The position numbers were made by a program, and so were the translations under genes. 63,565 nucleotides of DNA from Deltaproteobacteria bacterium (GTDB lineage Bacteria; Desulfobacterota; Desulfomonilia; UBA1062): positions 1 through 63,565 of the forward strand of contig JAHDOV010000030.1 of the NCBI GenBank assembly GCA_018434685.1, in the 5' to 3' direction. How positions within the stretch are numbered: position 1 is the stretch's first letter; each line of letters begins with the position of its first letter. Positions 35,820 through 43,810 of this stretch are shown piece after piece. Under the pieces are notes generated by a model, which ran no database searches, was not told the DNA's origin, and saw only the letters and a program-made list of their open reading frames with translations.

Positions 35820-37996
35820 TGAACTACATAATTCCACTCGAGAGCTTCGCCGAACATGATGCGAAGCAGATCGGCGGGAAGGCATACTCGCTCGGGGTCC
35901 TTCTTGCCCGCGGCATCACTATTCCTCCCGGGTTGTGCATAACCACCCGGGCATACGATACCTATGTGCGTTCCACGGGCCTTCTGGAGCGCATCTCCAT
36001 GGAACTCAGCAGGAAAGACTTCGGGGACATGCGCTGGGAGGAGATGTGGGATGCATCGCTCAGAATCCGGAACATGTTCCTCAACACCCCCATGCCGTCT
36101 TCCCTGGTAGGGGTGCTCAAAGGCCCCCTCGAAGAGGCCTTCGGCCTGAGACCGGTGGCAGTGAGGTCGTCTGCGCCGGGAGAAGATTCATCGAAGGTGA
36201 CGTTTGCCGGGCTCCATGAGACCTACATGAATGTGCGCGGCGTCTACTCCATACTCGAGCACATACGGCTCGTGTGGGCGTCGCTGTGGGCAGACGGGGC
36301 CCTCCTGTACCGGCAGGAGATGGGGCTCGATGTAACGACGAGCGCCATGGCTGTGGTCGTTCAGGAACTCATCGACGGTGAAAAGTCCGGTGTGGCATTC
36401 GGGGAGAATCCCAATGACGAAACCCAGGTCGTGATCGAGGCGGTCCATGGGCTCAACCAGGGGCTCGTTGACGGTACCGTGGAGCCCGACCAGTGGATTC
36501 TTGAACGGCGAGGTGGACGGATACTCTCCCACACACCGGTAAAGCGTGAACTGATCGTTGTTCCCGCCACGGTGGGCGTGCATCTCGAGGAACTGGACCC
36601 GGGCATGAGAGAGGTGCCACCACTCCAGCCCGATGAGGTCGGCCGGGTGTACGAACTGGCCATGAAGGCCGGGGATGTTTTCGGAAGTCCCCAGGATGTC
36701 GAATGGACGTTCCTGCAGGGGGATCTGTTCCTCCTGCAGTCCAGGCCCATTACGACGCTTCCGGACCGGCGGAGTACCGACGACCGTTCCTGGTACCTGA
36801 CGCTCAGGAGGAGCTTCGGGAATCTCAGGAAACTCAGGGACAAGATCGAGAACGAGCTCCTGCCTGAGATGATCGTCGTTGCACAGGCCCTTTCGGGAAA
36901 AGACTGCACCTCTCTGAACGATCACGAACTCGCCGAGGAGATATTGAGGAGCGCAGAAATCTATGATTCATGGGAAAAGCGCTACTGGAGGTATTTCATC
37001 CCCTTTGCCCACGGCATGCGTCTGTTCGGCCAGGTGTACAACGATACGGTCCGGCCCGTGGACCCCTACGAGTTCATGGATCTGCTCGTCACCTCCGACC
37101 TGCTCAGCGTCAAGAGAAACCGGATGCTCGAGGCCATGGCGGAGCTCGCCAGGAAAGACTACCGGCTTTTAGCTGCCGTGAAGGTCCGGGGAGACACCTC
37201 TGAGTTCCGGGAGTTCACAGAATTGATGGACGGATTTATCGATGCCTTCGGGGACCTGTCCTGCGGTGTCTCTTCGTGTTCCTATGACCGCGAATCCATC
37301 AAGATCGTCGTGCGGGAACTGGCAACGCGCCCCTCGGGAAGGGAGCAGGGCCGTCCCCGTGATATGGAAAAACTCACCGAGGAATTCCTCTCGCTGTTTC
37401 CCGGGGAGATGAGCCTCTTCGCCGCAGAGGTGCTGGATATTGCCCGCGCGAGCTACCGCCTGAGGGACGATGACAACATCTATCTCGGCCGGATCAAGCG
37501 GCAGGTTATCCTGGCACGACAGGAGGGGGAAAGGCGACTGGCACTGCGGACAACAGCAGCGCCCGGTACTATCTCCGACCAGGAGCTCGTCAGGGCGCTG
37601 CAAGATCCCCGGTACGTGCCGCAGGCCGCTGTTGTCCCGGAGGAGACGGCCGGGGCAAAACCGGTGCGGATCAGGGCCCGGCAGCTTATCGGCCAGCCGG
37701 CGAGCCGGGGCATTGTATCCGGGGTGGCCCGGGTGCTGGAAGGAATGGATGATCTGCTCAGTTTCAAGGCAGGCGAGATCCTGGTCTGCGATGCGCTCGA
37801 TCCCGGTATGACCTTTATCGTGCCGCTGGCGTCGGGCATCGTGGAAAGGAGAGGGGGCATGCTCATCCACGGGGCAATCATCGCCAGGGAATACGGACTG
37901 CCGTGCGTGACCGGCGTGCCCGATGCCACCGAACTCATTCAGACCGGATGCCGCATCACGGTCGACGGCTACCTGGGGATCGTCATCCTCTCCTAG
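35816..37996 (+). CDS. PEP/pyruvate-binding and PEP-utilising-mobile-domain protein, Rph-like architecture
   Basis: About 726 residues. The N-terminal ATP-grasp (about 1-320) begins GGKAYSLGVLLARGI and has the PVAVRSSAPGEDS motif of PEP synthase and PPDK. A helical middle (about 330-610) follows, then the phosphohistidine domain with H685 in GGMLIHGAIIAREYG. There is no C-terminal PEP/pyruvate barrel, so it is not a PEP synthase. The order ATP-domain, middle, His-domain is that of rifampicin phosphotransferase. It probably transfers phosphate to a small molecule; the substrate is unknown. A start at 35819 is equally possible. Confidence 0.75.
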   Translation: MMNYIIPLESFAEHDAKQIGGKAYSLGVLLARGITIPPGLCITTRAYDTYVRSTGLLERISMELSRKDFGDMRWEEMWDASLRIRNMFLNTPMPSSLVGVLKGPLEEAFGLRPVAVRSSAPGEDSSKVTFAGLHETYMNVRGVYSILEHIRLVWASLWADGALLYRQEMGLDVTTSAMAVVVQELIDGEKSGVAFGENPNDETQVVIEAVHGLNQGLVDGTVEPDQWILERRGGRILSHTPVKRELIVVPATVGVHLEELDPGMREVPPLQPDEVGRVYELAMKAGDVFGSPQDVEWTFLQGDLFLLQSRPITTLPDRRSTDDRSWYLTLRRSFGNLRKLRDKIENELLPEMIVVAQALSGKDCTSLNDHELAEEILRSAEIYDSWEKRYWRYFIPFAHGMRLFGQVYNDTVRPVDPYEFMDLLVTSDLLSVKRNRMLEAMAELARKDYRLLAAVKVRGDTSEFREFTELMDGFIDAFGDLSCGVSSCSYDRESIKIVVRELATRPSGREQGRPRDMEKLTEEFLSLFPGEMSLFAAEVLDIARASYRLRDDDNIYLGRIKRQVILARQEGERRLALRTTAAPGTISDQELVRALQDPRYVPQAAVVPEETAGAKPVRIRARQLIGQPASRGIVSGVARVLEGMDDLLSFKAGEILVCDALDPGMTFIVPLASGIVERRGGMLIHGAIIAREYGLPCVTGVPDATELIQTGCRITVDGYLGIVILS

Positions 37997-38063
37997 GGTT
38001 GGTGCGATCGTGCCAGGTATCCCTGCATGAGACTGTTCATGAATTACAAAGAAGAGGTGGGTC

Positions 38064-39089
38064 ATGGAAGAAAAGCATACCTATCCGTTCGAGGTCCTCG
38101 GGGAAAGCGGGGTCATCTCTCTGCGGGGCAGGATCTCGTCGGCCGTGATGAATCCGCTCATGGACGCCTATCACCGGGCGAGCGCCGAGGTAACCATTGC
38201 GCTGGACGTCTCAGACATGGAGCATATCGATGTCTTGGGCATCAATGCGCTCATAAAGCTCTGTGCCCGTGCGAAGGCCCATCACCGCAAGCTCGTTGCC
38301 AGGGGGGTGAGCCCGTATTTTCGGGATATTTTCAGCGCCACCCGGATCGACGAGCTCATCCCGATCGAGACAGCAAGGGATACGGGCGGACCTGTCTCTC
38401 CAGGTACAGACGGCCCCTGGGCAAAACCCGTCTCCTCGTTGTGGGTTTGTGGTGAGAGAGGCGGGGGGATAAACCTCAATGTCGACGGACTGCAGGTCGT
38501 GGGGCCGGTACAGGGCTTCGGCCAGCTCTGGGAGAAGACCTATTCCGTGCGGCTGACCGGCATCAGCATCACGCCTGCCGAGGTCATCGCGGTTCTCAAG
38601 GAACACTTCCCCGGGTTTCAGCCGGAGCAGAACAGTTTCTATCCTTCGGCCGCGGGCATCGTCCCGGGAGAGATCGTGCTCATAAACGCCTCGACGCCGG
38701 CAGGGCTCATCGGCACCGGTGTGTGGGTGCTCTATGCGGACGAGGAATCGTTTACCTTCATGACCCCCCAGGGACATCCCGAATCCGGCTGGGTGAGCTT
38801 TCTCGCCTTCGAGGAGCAGGGGTGCACCGTGGCCCGGGTGATCGGGTTCGCCAGGGCCAATGATCCGCTCTACGAGCTCGGGTTCCGCCTCGTGGGCTCC
38901 CGGGAGCAGGAGAAGATCTGGACGCATGTCCTGAGCTCCCTGGCCAGACACCTCGGCTCGGATGCATGGGTTGATATGCACAAGACGTGCGTGGCTGGCG
39001 ATCTCCAGTGGAGCCGGGCAGGCAATATCTGGTATAATGCCCAGATAAGGACAATGCTGCATTCTCTGCGGAACGTGGTTTCCCGGTAG
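38064..39089 (+). CDS. STAS domain protein with SRPBCC/DUF1990-like C-terminus
   Basis: 341 residues. Residues 1-105 look like a STAS (anti-sigma-factor antagonist) domain, with the usual D-V-S-D-M-E-H-I-D-V-L-G pattern that replaces the phosphorylatable serine with an aspartate or threonine-free loop. The C-terminal 190 residues resemble SRPBCC-type or DUF1990 lipid-binding folds (VGPVQGFGQLWEKTY; VSFLAFEEQG). A fusion of these two is uncommon. It follows the Rph-like gene by 67 bases. Fold assignments are from pattern. Confidence 0.6.
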   Translation: MEEKHTYPFEVLGESGVISLRGRISSAVMNPLMDAYHRASAEVTIALDVSDMEHIDVLGINALIKLCARAKAHHRKLVARGVSPYFRDIFSATRIDELIPIETARDTGGPVSPGTDGPWAKPVSSLWVCGERGGGINLNVDGLQVVGPVQGFGQLWEKTYSVRLTGISITPAEVIAVLKEHFPGFQPEQNSFYPSAAGIVPGEIVLINASTPAGLIGTGVWVLYADEESFTFMTPQGHPESGWVSFLAFEEQGCTVARVIGFARANDPLYELGFRLVGSREQEKIWTHVLSSLARHLGSDAWVDMHKTCVAGDLQWSRAGNIWYNAQIRTMLHSLRNVVSR

Positions 39090-39113
39090 AGGGAGAGGAA
39101 AGACTGTTATCCA

Positions 39114-40616
39114 ATGTCATTGAAGAGCAGCCACGACTGCGTAGTTATCGGCTCCGGCCCCAACGGCCTTTCTGCTGCAATCACCCTTGCCCGCGCAGGC
39201 AGGTCTGTTGTCGTGTTCGAGGCAAAGGCCAGACCCGGCGGGGCAGTGAGCTCGGCTGAGCTTACCCTTTCCGGCTTTGTCCACGATATCGGTTCGGCCA
39301 TATTCCCCATGGCGGTGGACACGCCGTTTTTCCGGACCGTTGCGCTCGATGCATACGGCCTCGAGTGGATCTTCCCGCCCGCCTCGGTGGCGCATCCGTT
39401 CGATGACGGGACAGCCGTGGTCCTCTACCGTTCGCTCGATGAAACGCTTAAGAACCTCGGGGCGGATGCGCGGGCGTACGAGCGGATCATGAGGCCGCTT
39501 GCAGACAAATGGCCGGCACTGTCCGGCGATATCCTCCGGCCCCTTCATGTTCCCCGGCACGGTTTGGGTTTTGCCGGGTTCGGTCTCCTGTCCATGTGGC
39601 CGCTAAGCATGTTCGCGCGGTGCTGGTTTTCCACCGGAAGGGTCCGGGCGCTCTTTGCCGGTCTCGGTGCGCACTCCATCCTGCCGCTGAACTATCCCTT
39701 TACCACGGCGTTTGCCCTGGTCATGGGCATGACCGCACACAACCCCGGCTGGCCCATACCCCGCGGCGGTTCAGGGGTGTTGGCTCGGGCACTCACTTCA
39801 TACCTGGAATCCCTGGGCGGGGAGGTGGTGACATCGTCCCCGGTGGACAGCCTTGACGCCCTCTCCCCGGGCAGCGTTGTGTTTTTCGACCTCACCCCCC
39901 GGCAGATTCTCCGCATCGCTTCATCAAGGCTTCCCGAAGGATACCGGCGTCGCCTGGAGCGGTACCGCTACGGTCCCGGCATATTCAAGGTGGACTGGGC
40001 TCTTGACGGGCCCATTCCGTGGAAGGCACCGGAGTGTTCCCTCGCGGGGACGGTTCACCTGGGCGGAACCCTGCAGGAGATCGAGTTTTCCGAGAGTGAG
40101 GTGGGCAGGGGGATTCATCCGGCAAGGCCCTTTGTCCTGTGCGCGCAGCAGAGCCTCTTCGACCAGGGCCGTGCGCCGGGCGGAAGACATACGGCCTGGG
40201 CATACTGCCATGTGCCTGGTGGGTCGAGCTTCGATATGACCGGGCGCATCGAAGACCAGATCGAGCGCTTTGCCCCGGGGTTCCGCGAGACGATCCTGGC
40301 GCGCCGCGTCATGAACACCCATGAACTGGAAACCTTCGATGCGAACCTTGTCGGCGGCGATATCGCAGGCGGTGCCCAGGACTTTTGGCAGCTGTTCGCT
40401 CGGCCCGTGGCCAGCCTCAATCCGTATGCCATGCCGGCACAGGGGCTGTATCTCTGCTCGTCATCGACGCCCCCGGGTGCTGGGGTTCACGGCATGTGCG
40501 GATACAATGCAGCCATGGCCGCGCTGAAAAGAGAAGGTGAAGCCCTGGCCCGAGCGTCGTTCCGGGGAAGACAGAGTCGCCGCTGGAACCGGCTCCTACA
40601 GAGGTGGTGCAGCTGA
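39114..40616 (+). CDS. Phytoene-desaturase-like FAD oxidoreductase
   Basis: 500 residues. An N-terminal dinucleotide motif GSGPNGLSAAITLARAG and FEAKARPGGAVSS establish FAD binding; GGSGVLARAL and the C-terminal SSTPPGAGVHGMCGYNAA complete the CrtI/NAD-FAD pattern. Sequence relatives act on polyprenoid or lipid C-C bonds. The last dozen codons (SRRWNRLLQRWCS) and the stop are read from a REP element that begins at 40576. No carotenoid genes accompany it. Confidence 0.8.
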   Translation: MSLKSSHDCVVIGSGPNGLSAAITLARAGRSVVVFEAKARPGGAVSSAELTLSGFVHDIGSAIFPMAVDTPFFRTVALDAYGLEWIFPPASVAHPFDDGTAVVLYRSLDETLKNLGADARAYERIMRPLADKWPALSGDILRPLHVPRHGLGFAGFGLLSMWPLSMFARCWFSTGRVRALFAGLGAHSILPLNYPFTTAFALVMGMTAHNPGWPIPRGGSGVLARALTSYLESLGGEVVTSSPVDSLDALSPGSVVFFDLTPRQILRIASSRLPEGYRRRLERYRYGPGIFKVDWALDGPIPWKAPECSLAGTVHLGGTLQEIEFSESEVGRGIHPARPFVLCAQQSLFDQGRAPGGRHTAWAYCHVPGGSSFDMTGRIEDQIERFAPGFRETILARRVMNTHELETFDANLVGGDIAGGAQDFWQLFARPVASLNPYAMPAQGLYLCSSSTPPGAGVHGMCGYNAAMAALKREGEALARASFRGRQSRRWNRLLQRWCS

Positions 40617-40748
40617 TGACACTGTAGGAGCGGCTTCAGCCGCGACCGGGCAGGGTCGTGGTTTGGGAGGAGATTTAGGTCGCCGCTGAACCGGCTCCTA
40701 CAGCGTGGTGTGGCTGGTAACACTGTAGGAGCGGCTTCAGCCGCGACC
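40576..40748. repeat. REP array, two paired units
   Basis: Units of the form GTCGCCGCTGAACCGGCTCC-TACAG, a short linker, then CTGTAGGAGCGGCTTCAGCC-GCGACC. There are two such pairs (40576-40647, 40679-40748) separated by a linker TTTGGGAGGAGAT that recurs in other arrays. They lie immediately left of a short RAYT gene. Confidence 0.9.
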
Positions 40749-40808
40749 ACGGCACGGGATGATTAGTAACTCACTGATATTTCGTTAAATTGTTGTAAGG
40801 GGGAGGCC

Positions 40809-41285
40809 ATGAACAACGATTATCGAGATGAGAGATCTGGCCAGTATGCGCTCCGCAAAGGCCGCTGGTCTGAAGCAGGCAGGTATTATGTCGTAACCTC
40901 GGTGACGCACCGGTGAACCCCGTTGTTTGAAAATTTCGATATAGCCCGGCTCGTGGTACATGAAATGAAACGCCTGCATGATGATGGTGAGGTGTCATCC
41001 CTGGCCTGGGTCTTGATGCCCGACCATCTCCATTGGCTGATAAGTCTGTCTGAAGAGTTCGATCTGCCTCAGGTCATGATGCGTGTAAAAGGCCGATCCG
41101 CCCACCAGATAAACACCTTTCGTAAAAAGAAAGGTAAAATCTGGCAGAAGGCCTTCTATGATCGAGCACTGAGGAGGCAAGACGATGTGCGCCACATAGC
41201 AAGATACATCGTTGCCAATCCACTGCGAGCAGGTTTGGTTGAGGATATTGGAGAATATCCATTATGGGATGCGATCTGGCTGTGA
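40809..41285 (+). pseudogene. RAYT transposase (Y1 HUH) interrupted by an in-frame TGA
   Basis: A frame from ATG 40809 (MNNDYRDERSGQ) reads RAYT-like protein throughout, but has TGA at 40914-40916 (THR-stop-TPLFENF). After it comes the HUH motif MPDHLHWLI, the Tyr in KAFYDRALRR, and IARYIVANPLRAGLVEDIG. Downstream frame integrity supports a recent inactivation or readthrough. REP units lie on both sides (40576-40748, 41301-41340), the classic arrangement for RAYT genes. A CGA-to-TGA change would explain the stop. Confidence 0.8.
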
Positions 41286-41300
41286 AGCATGATCGTAGTC

Positions 41301-41340
41301 AGGGAGGAGATTTGGGTCGCCGGTGAACCGGCTCCTACAG
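41301..41340. repeat. REP half unit, right flank of RAYT
   Basis: GGGAGGAGATTTGG linker followed by GTCGCCGGTGAACCGGCTCC-TACAG. Confidence 0.8.
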
Positions 41341-41358
41341 GAGTAGAGCATAAGCGAA

Positions 41359-41381
41359 GCACGATAATGCTTCCCGCCAAC
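41359..41381. repeat. 23-bp direct repeat, copy 1
   Basis: Identical to 41614-41636. The two copies bracket about 232 bases holding a hairpin repeat and a dispersed repeat. A related REP-like hairpin (GGCAGGC ... GCCTGCC) begins just after copy 1. Confidence 0.6.
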
Positions 41382-41416
41382 GGCAGGCAGCTCGCTCCGC
41401 TCACAGCCTGCCCTAC

Positions 41417-41560
41417 AATCGTGAGATCAAGAGACCGTTTCTAACGGAGAACCTGTTATTTGTCGTCGTCTCCCGACAAATAACAAGATCTTTTCTCTGC
41501 GGCCTTGGCGCCTCCGCGGTGAATATTCTTCTTTTGTGTCTTTCACTTCTGCCTGGGGTC
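41417..41560 (-). repeat. Dispersed repeat with 12-bp hairpin, copy A (inverted)
   Basis: Shares a core hairpin at 41454-41485 (TGTTATTTGTCG / CGACAAATAACA, 8-base loop) and a flanking TTTTCTCTGCGGCC tract with copies B and C near 63 kb, in the opposite orientation. Confidence 0.75.
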
Positions 41561-41613
41561 ATGTTCCCCAAGTCCTGCCCTACCTGACTTCCCGAACCCA
41601 CCTGCTTGTAGAG

Positions 41614-41636
41614 GCACGATAATGCTTCCCGCCAAC
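41614..41636. repeat. 23-bp direct repeat, copy 2
   Basis: Second copy of the repeat at 41359-41381; it runs directly into a REP unit at 41636. Confidence 0.6.
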
Positions 41637-41816
41637 TGTAGGAGCGGCTTCATGCGCGACCGGAGCAGGGCCGTTGTTTGGGAGGATATGGTCGCCGCTG
41701 AACCGGCTCCTACAGCGTGGTGTAGCTGATAACACTGTAGGAGCGGCTTCAGCCGCGACCACTGCAAGGCCGTCTTCAGGAGGAGCGCGGGTCGTCGTTG
41801 AAGCGGCTTCTGGAGG
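41636..41816. repeat. REP array, with degenerate right end
   Basis: Units CTGTAGGAGCGGCTTCATGC, linker TTTGGGAGGATATG, GTCGCCGCTGAACCGGCTCC, and a second half to 41760. A decayed unit continues to about 41816. Confidence 0.85.
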
Positions 41817-41896
41817 GGTAACCCATTTTAAACACGCAATCCGGGTTCACGGGTCTTCCTTCGGATTATGTGCAACCGGGGTGCTGCCGCCATGGA

Positions 41897-42121
41897 CTAA
41901 TTGTTCTGGCTTTCCTTGTACTGGTATTCCAGGTCGTAGATGGTGTTTTTGATCATATAGTTCTGAATGTCCTGGCTGAGGTCGTTGAGCCTGTTCCGGA
42001 GAGATTCCTTCACTGAGATTATCTTCACATAGGGAGCGGCAAGGACCGTTTTAATCCTGTCGATAAGGGCCTGATACATCAGTGTTTCGGGGTCAGGGAA
42101 GAGGATGCTCTCTTCTTCCAT
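41897..42121 (-). CDS. Hypothetical 74-residue protein
   Basis: Helical, hydrophilic, no recognisable motif. A weak AGGT ribosome-site word lies about 8 bases before the ATG at 42121. The region is lower in GC than the surroundings. It lies beyond the last REP unit and reads toward it. The next 410 bases to 42535 hold no convincing gene. Confidence 0.45.
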   Translation of the reverse strand: MEEESILFPDPETLMYQALIDRIKTVLAAPYVKIISVKESLRNRLNDLSQDIQNYMIKNTIYDLEYQYKESQNN

Positions 42122-42535
42122 AACGTTCTACCTCTCTGAGCTCTCAACTAACAATATAACAAGAAATCCATAATATCAAAGTTAGCAATCCAAGGTGAGT
42201 ATTCTTTCTGCCGTAACCAGTGAAGTGAAACCGCAACCATGTGAATATAAGTGATTGTTATTTTTATATGGCACGATAACACTCAACAATCAAGGAATAA
42301 TTTAATGAAAACGGAAATCGGGAGCCGATATGCCGTATCCGGGACAGAGTGGGCTTAACCGCGGTTTCACATGCTTTCACCGAGGAGACTCTTCATCAGT
42401 CGATTCCGGCTGAAACAGCCGGGTTGCATGCGATTATGTCTGCACAACCACTGGTAAATCTTCGGTCAAACAATGCCGGACGCATTGATTTTGCAGGCCC
42501 CGGCCTTATTCATGACAGTATAAGGGGAAGCTCCC

Positions 42536-43810
42536 ATGAACAATTCCCAAGGCATGCATATCGCCGTTGTCGGGGCAGGGGTGGCAGGCATCGTGGCTGC
42601 CTATCTGCTCCAGAGAAGGCACAATGTCACGCTGTTTGAGAAGAACGATTATATCGGAGGGCACACCCACACCGTTGTCATGGAAGAGGGCCCGGATGCA
42701 GGGACGCCCGTGGATACCGGGTTTATCGTGTTCAATGAGAAGACCTACCCGAATTTCATACGGTTCCTTGATCAGCTCCACGTGGAAAAGCAGCCCACCA
42801 CCATGACGTTCAGCTACTACTCCAGGGAAACCGGCCTGCGCTACGGCAGCGACAACATCAATACCTTCTTTGCCCAGCGCAAAAATATTCTCCGTCCCTC
42901 ATTCTGGAAGATGTTTCTCGGAATACTCGCCTTTAACCGCATCACGCCCAGGCTCCTGGCAAGTGGCAGGCTCAGGGGCTTTACCATGGGAGAATATCTC
43001 AGGAGCCACCGGTTCAATTCCCGGTTCATCGAAGAGTATCTCCTGCCCATCTCGGCGGCAGTATGGTCGACGCCGGACCTCCGGATGCTCGATTTCCCCA
43101 TGGAGACCTTTGCCCGGTTCTTTGCCAACCACGGCCTGTTCAACATACAGCGGCATCCCCAGTGGTACACGGTCAGCGGGGGCAGCCATGCCTATGTGCA
43201 GGCTTTTCTCAGGGGGTTCGAGGGAAAAGCGCACCCTGGCAGGGCCGTGAGAAGTATCAGGAGAACCCCGCACGGAGTCGTGCTGCAGACCATTGACGGT
43301 GCAGAAGAGAGCTTCGACCGGGTGGTCATTGCGGTCCACGCGGACGAGGCGCTGTCTCTGCTGGCAGACCCCACTGGCGAGGAGCAGGCCCTCCTGTCAG
43401 CGTGGACCTATTCACACAACCGGACGATTCTCCACACCGACACCTCGTTCCTGCCGCCCAGCAAGCGGGTGTGGTCATCGTGGAACTATGTTTGCGCCGC
43501 CGGGCCGGAGACGGGCTCTCCGGTCAGCCTGACCTACTACATGAACCGGCTGCAAAGGCTTTCTGCGCAGCGCCACTACTGCGTCACGCTCAACACGGAC
43601 CGGGAAGTTGCCCGCGAGCACGTGATCAGGAAAATGATGTACACCCATCCCCTGTACACCTTCGATGCCTTTGCGACCCAGGACCGGCTGCGGGCATTGA
43701 ACGGCACAAGCAACACGTTTTTCTGCGGAAGCTATCTCGGTTATGGCTTTCACGAGGACGCGGTGAATTCGGGGATGGAAGTGGCAAAAAGGTTCGGGAT
43801 AGAGCTATGA
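42536..43810 (+). CDS. FAD-dependent oxidoreductase of the CFA-synthase operon (COG2907 type)
   Basis: 424 residues. GAGVAGIVAAYLLQRR (FAD-binding) at the N-terminus, GGHTHTVV, and a C-terminal FCGSYLGYGFHEDAVNSGMEVA. This is the amine-oxidase-like NAD/FAD protein that in many proteobacteria stands next to DUF1365 and cyclopropane fatty acid synthase genes, as here. It overlaps the fusion gene by 4 bases. Its exact reaction in lipid modification is unsettled. Confidence 0.88.
   Translation: MNNSQGMHIAVVGAGVAGIVAAYLLQRRHNVTLFEKNDYIGGHTHTVVMEEGPDAGTPVDTGFIVFNEKTYPNFIRFLDQLHVEKQPTTMTFSYYSRETGLRYGSDNINTFFAQRKNILRPSFWKMFLGILAFNRITPRLLASGRLRGFTMGEYLRSHRFNSRFIEEYLLPISAAVWSTPDLRMLDFPMETFARFFANHGLFNIQRHPQWYTVSGGSHAYVQAFLRGFEGKAHPGRAVRSIRRTPHGVVLQTIDGAEESFDRVVIAVHADEALSLLADPTGEEQALLSAWTYSHNRTILHTDTSFLPPSKRVWSSWNYVCAAGPETGSPVSLTYYMNRLQRLSAQRHYCVTLNTDREVAREHVIRKMMYTHPLYTFDAFATQDRLRALNGTSNTFFCGSYLGYGFHEDAVNSGMEVAKRFGIEL

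Noticed and set aside
42312-42365. 17-codon frame after AAGGA at 42.3 kb
   Set aside because: Too short to support, with no conserved pattern; noted only as the one candidate in that 410-base gap.
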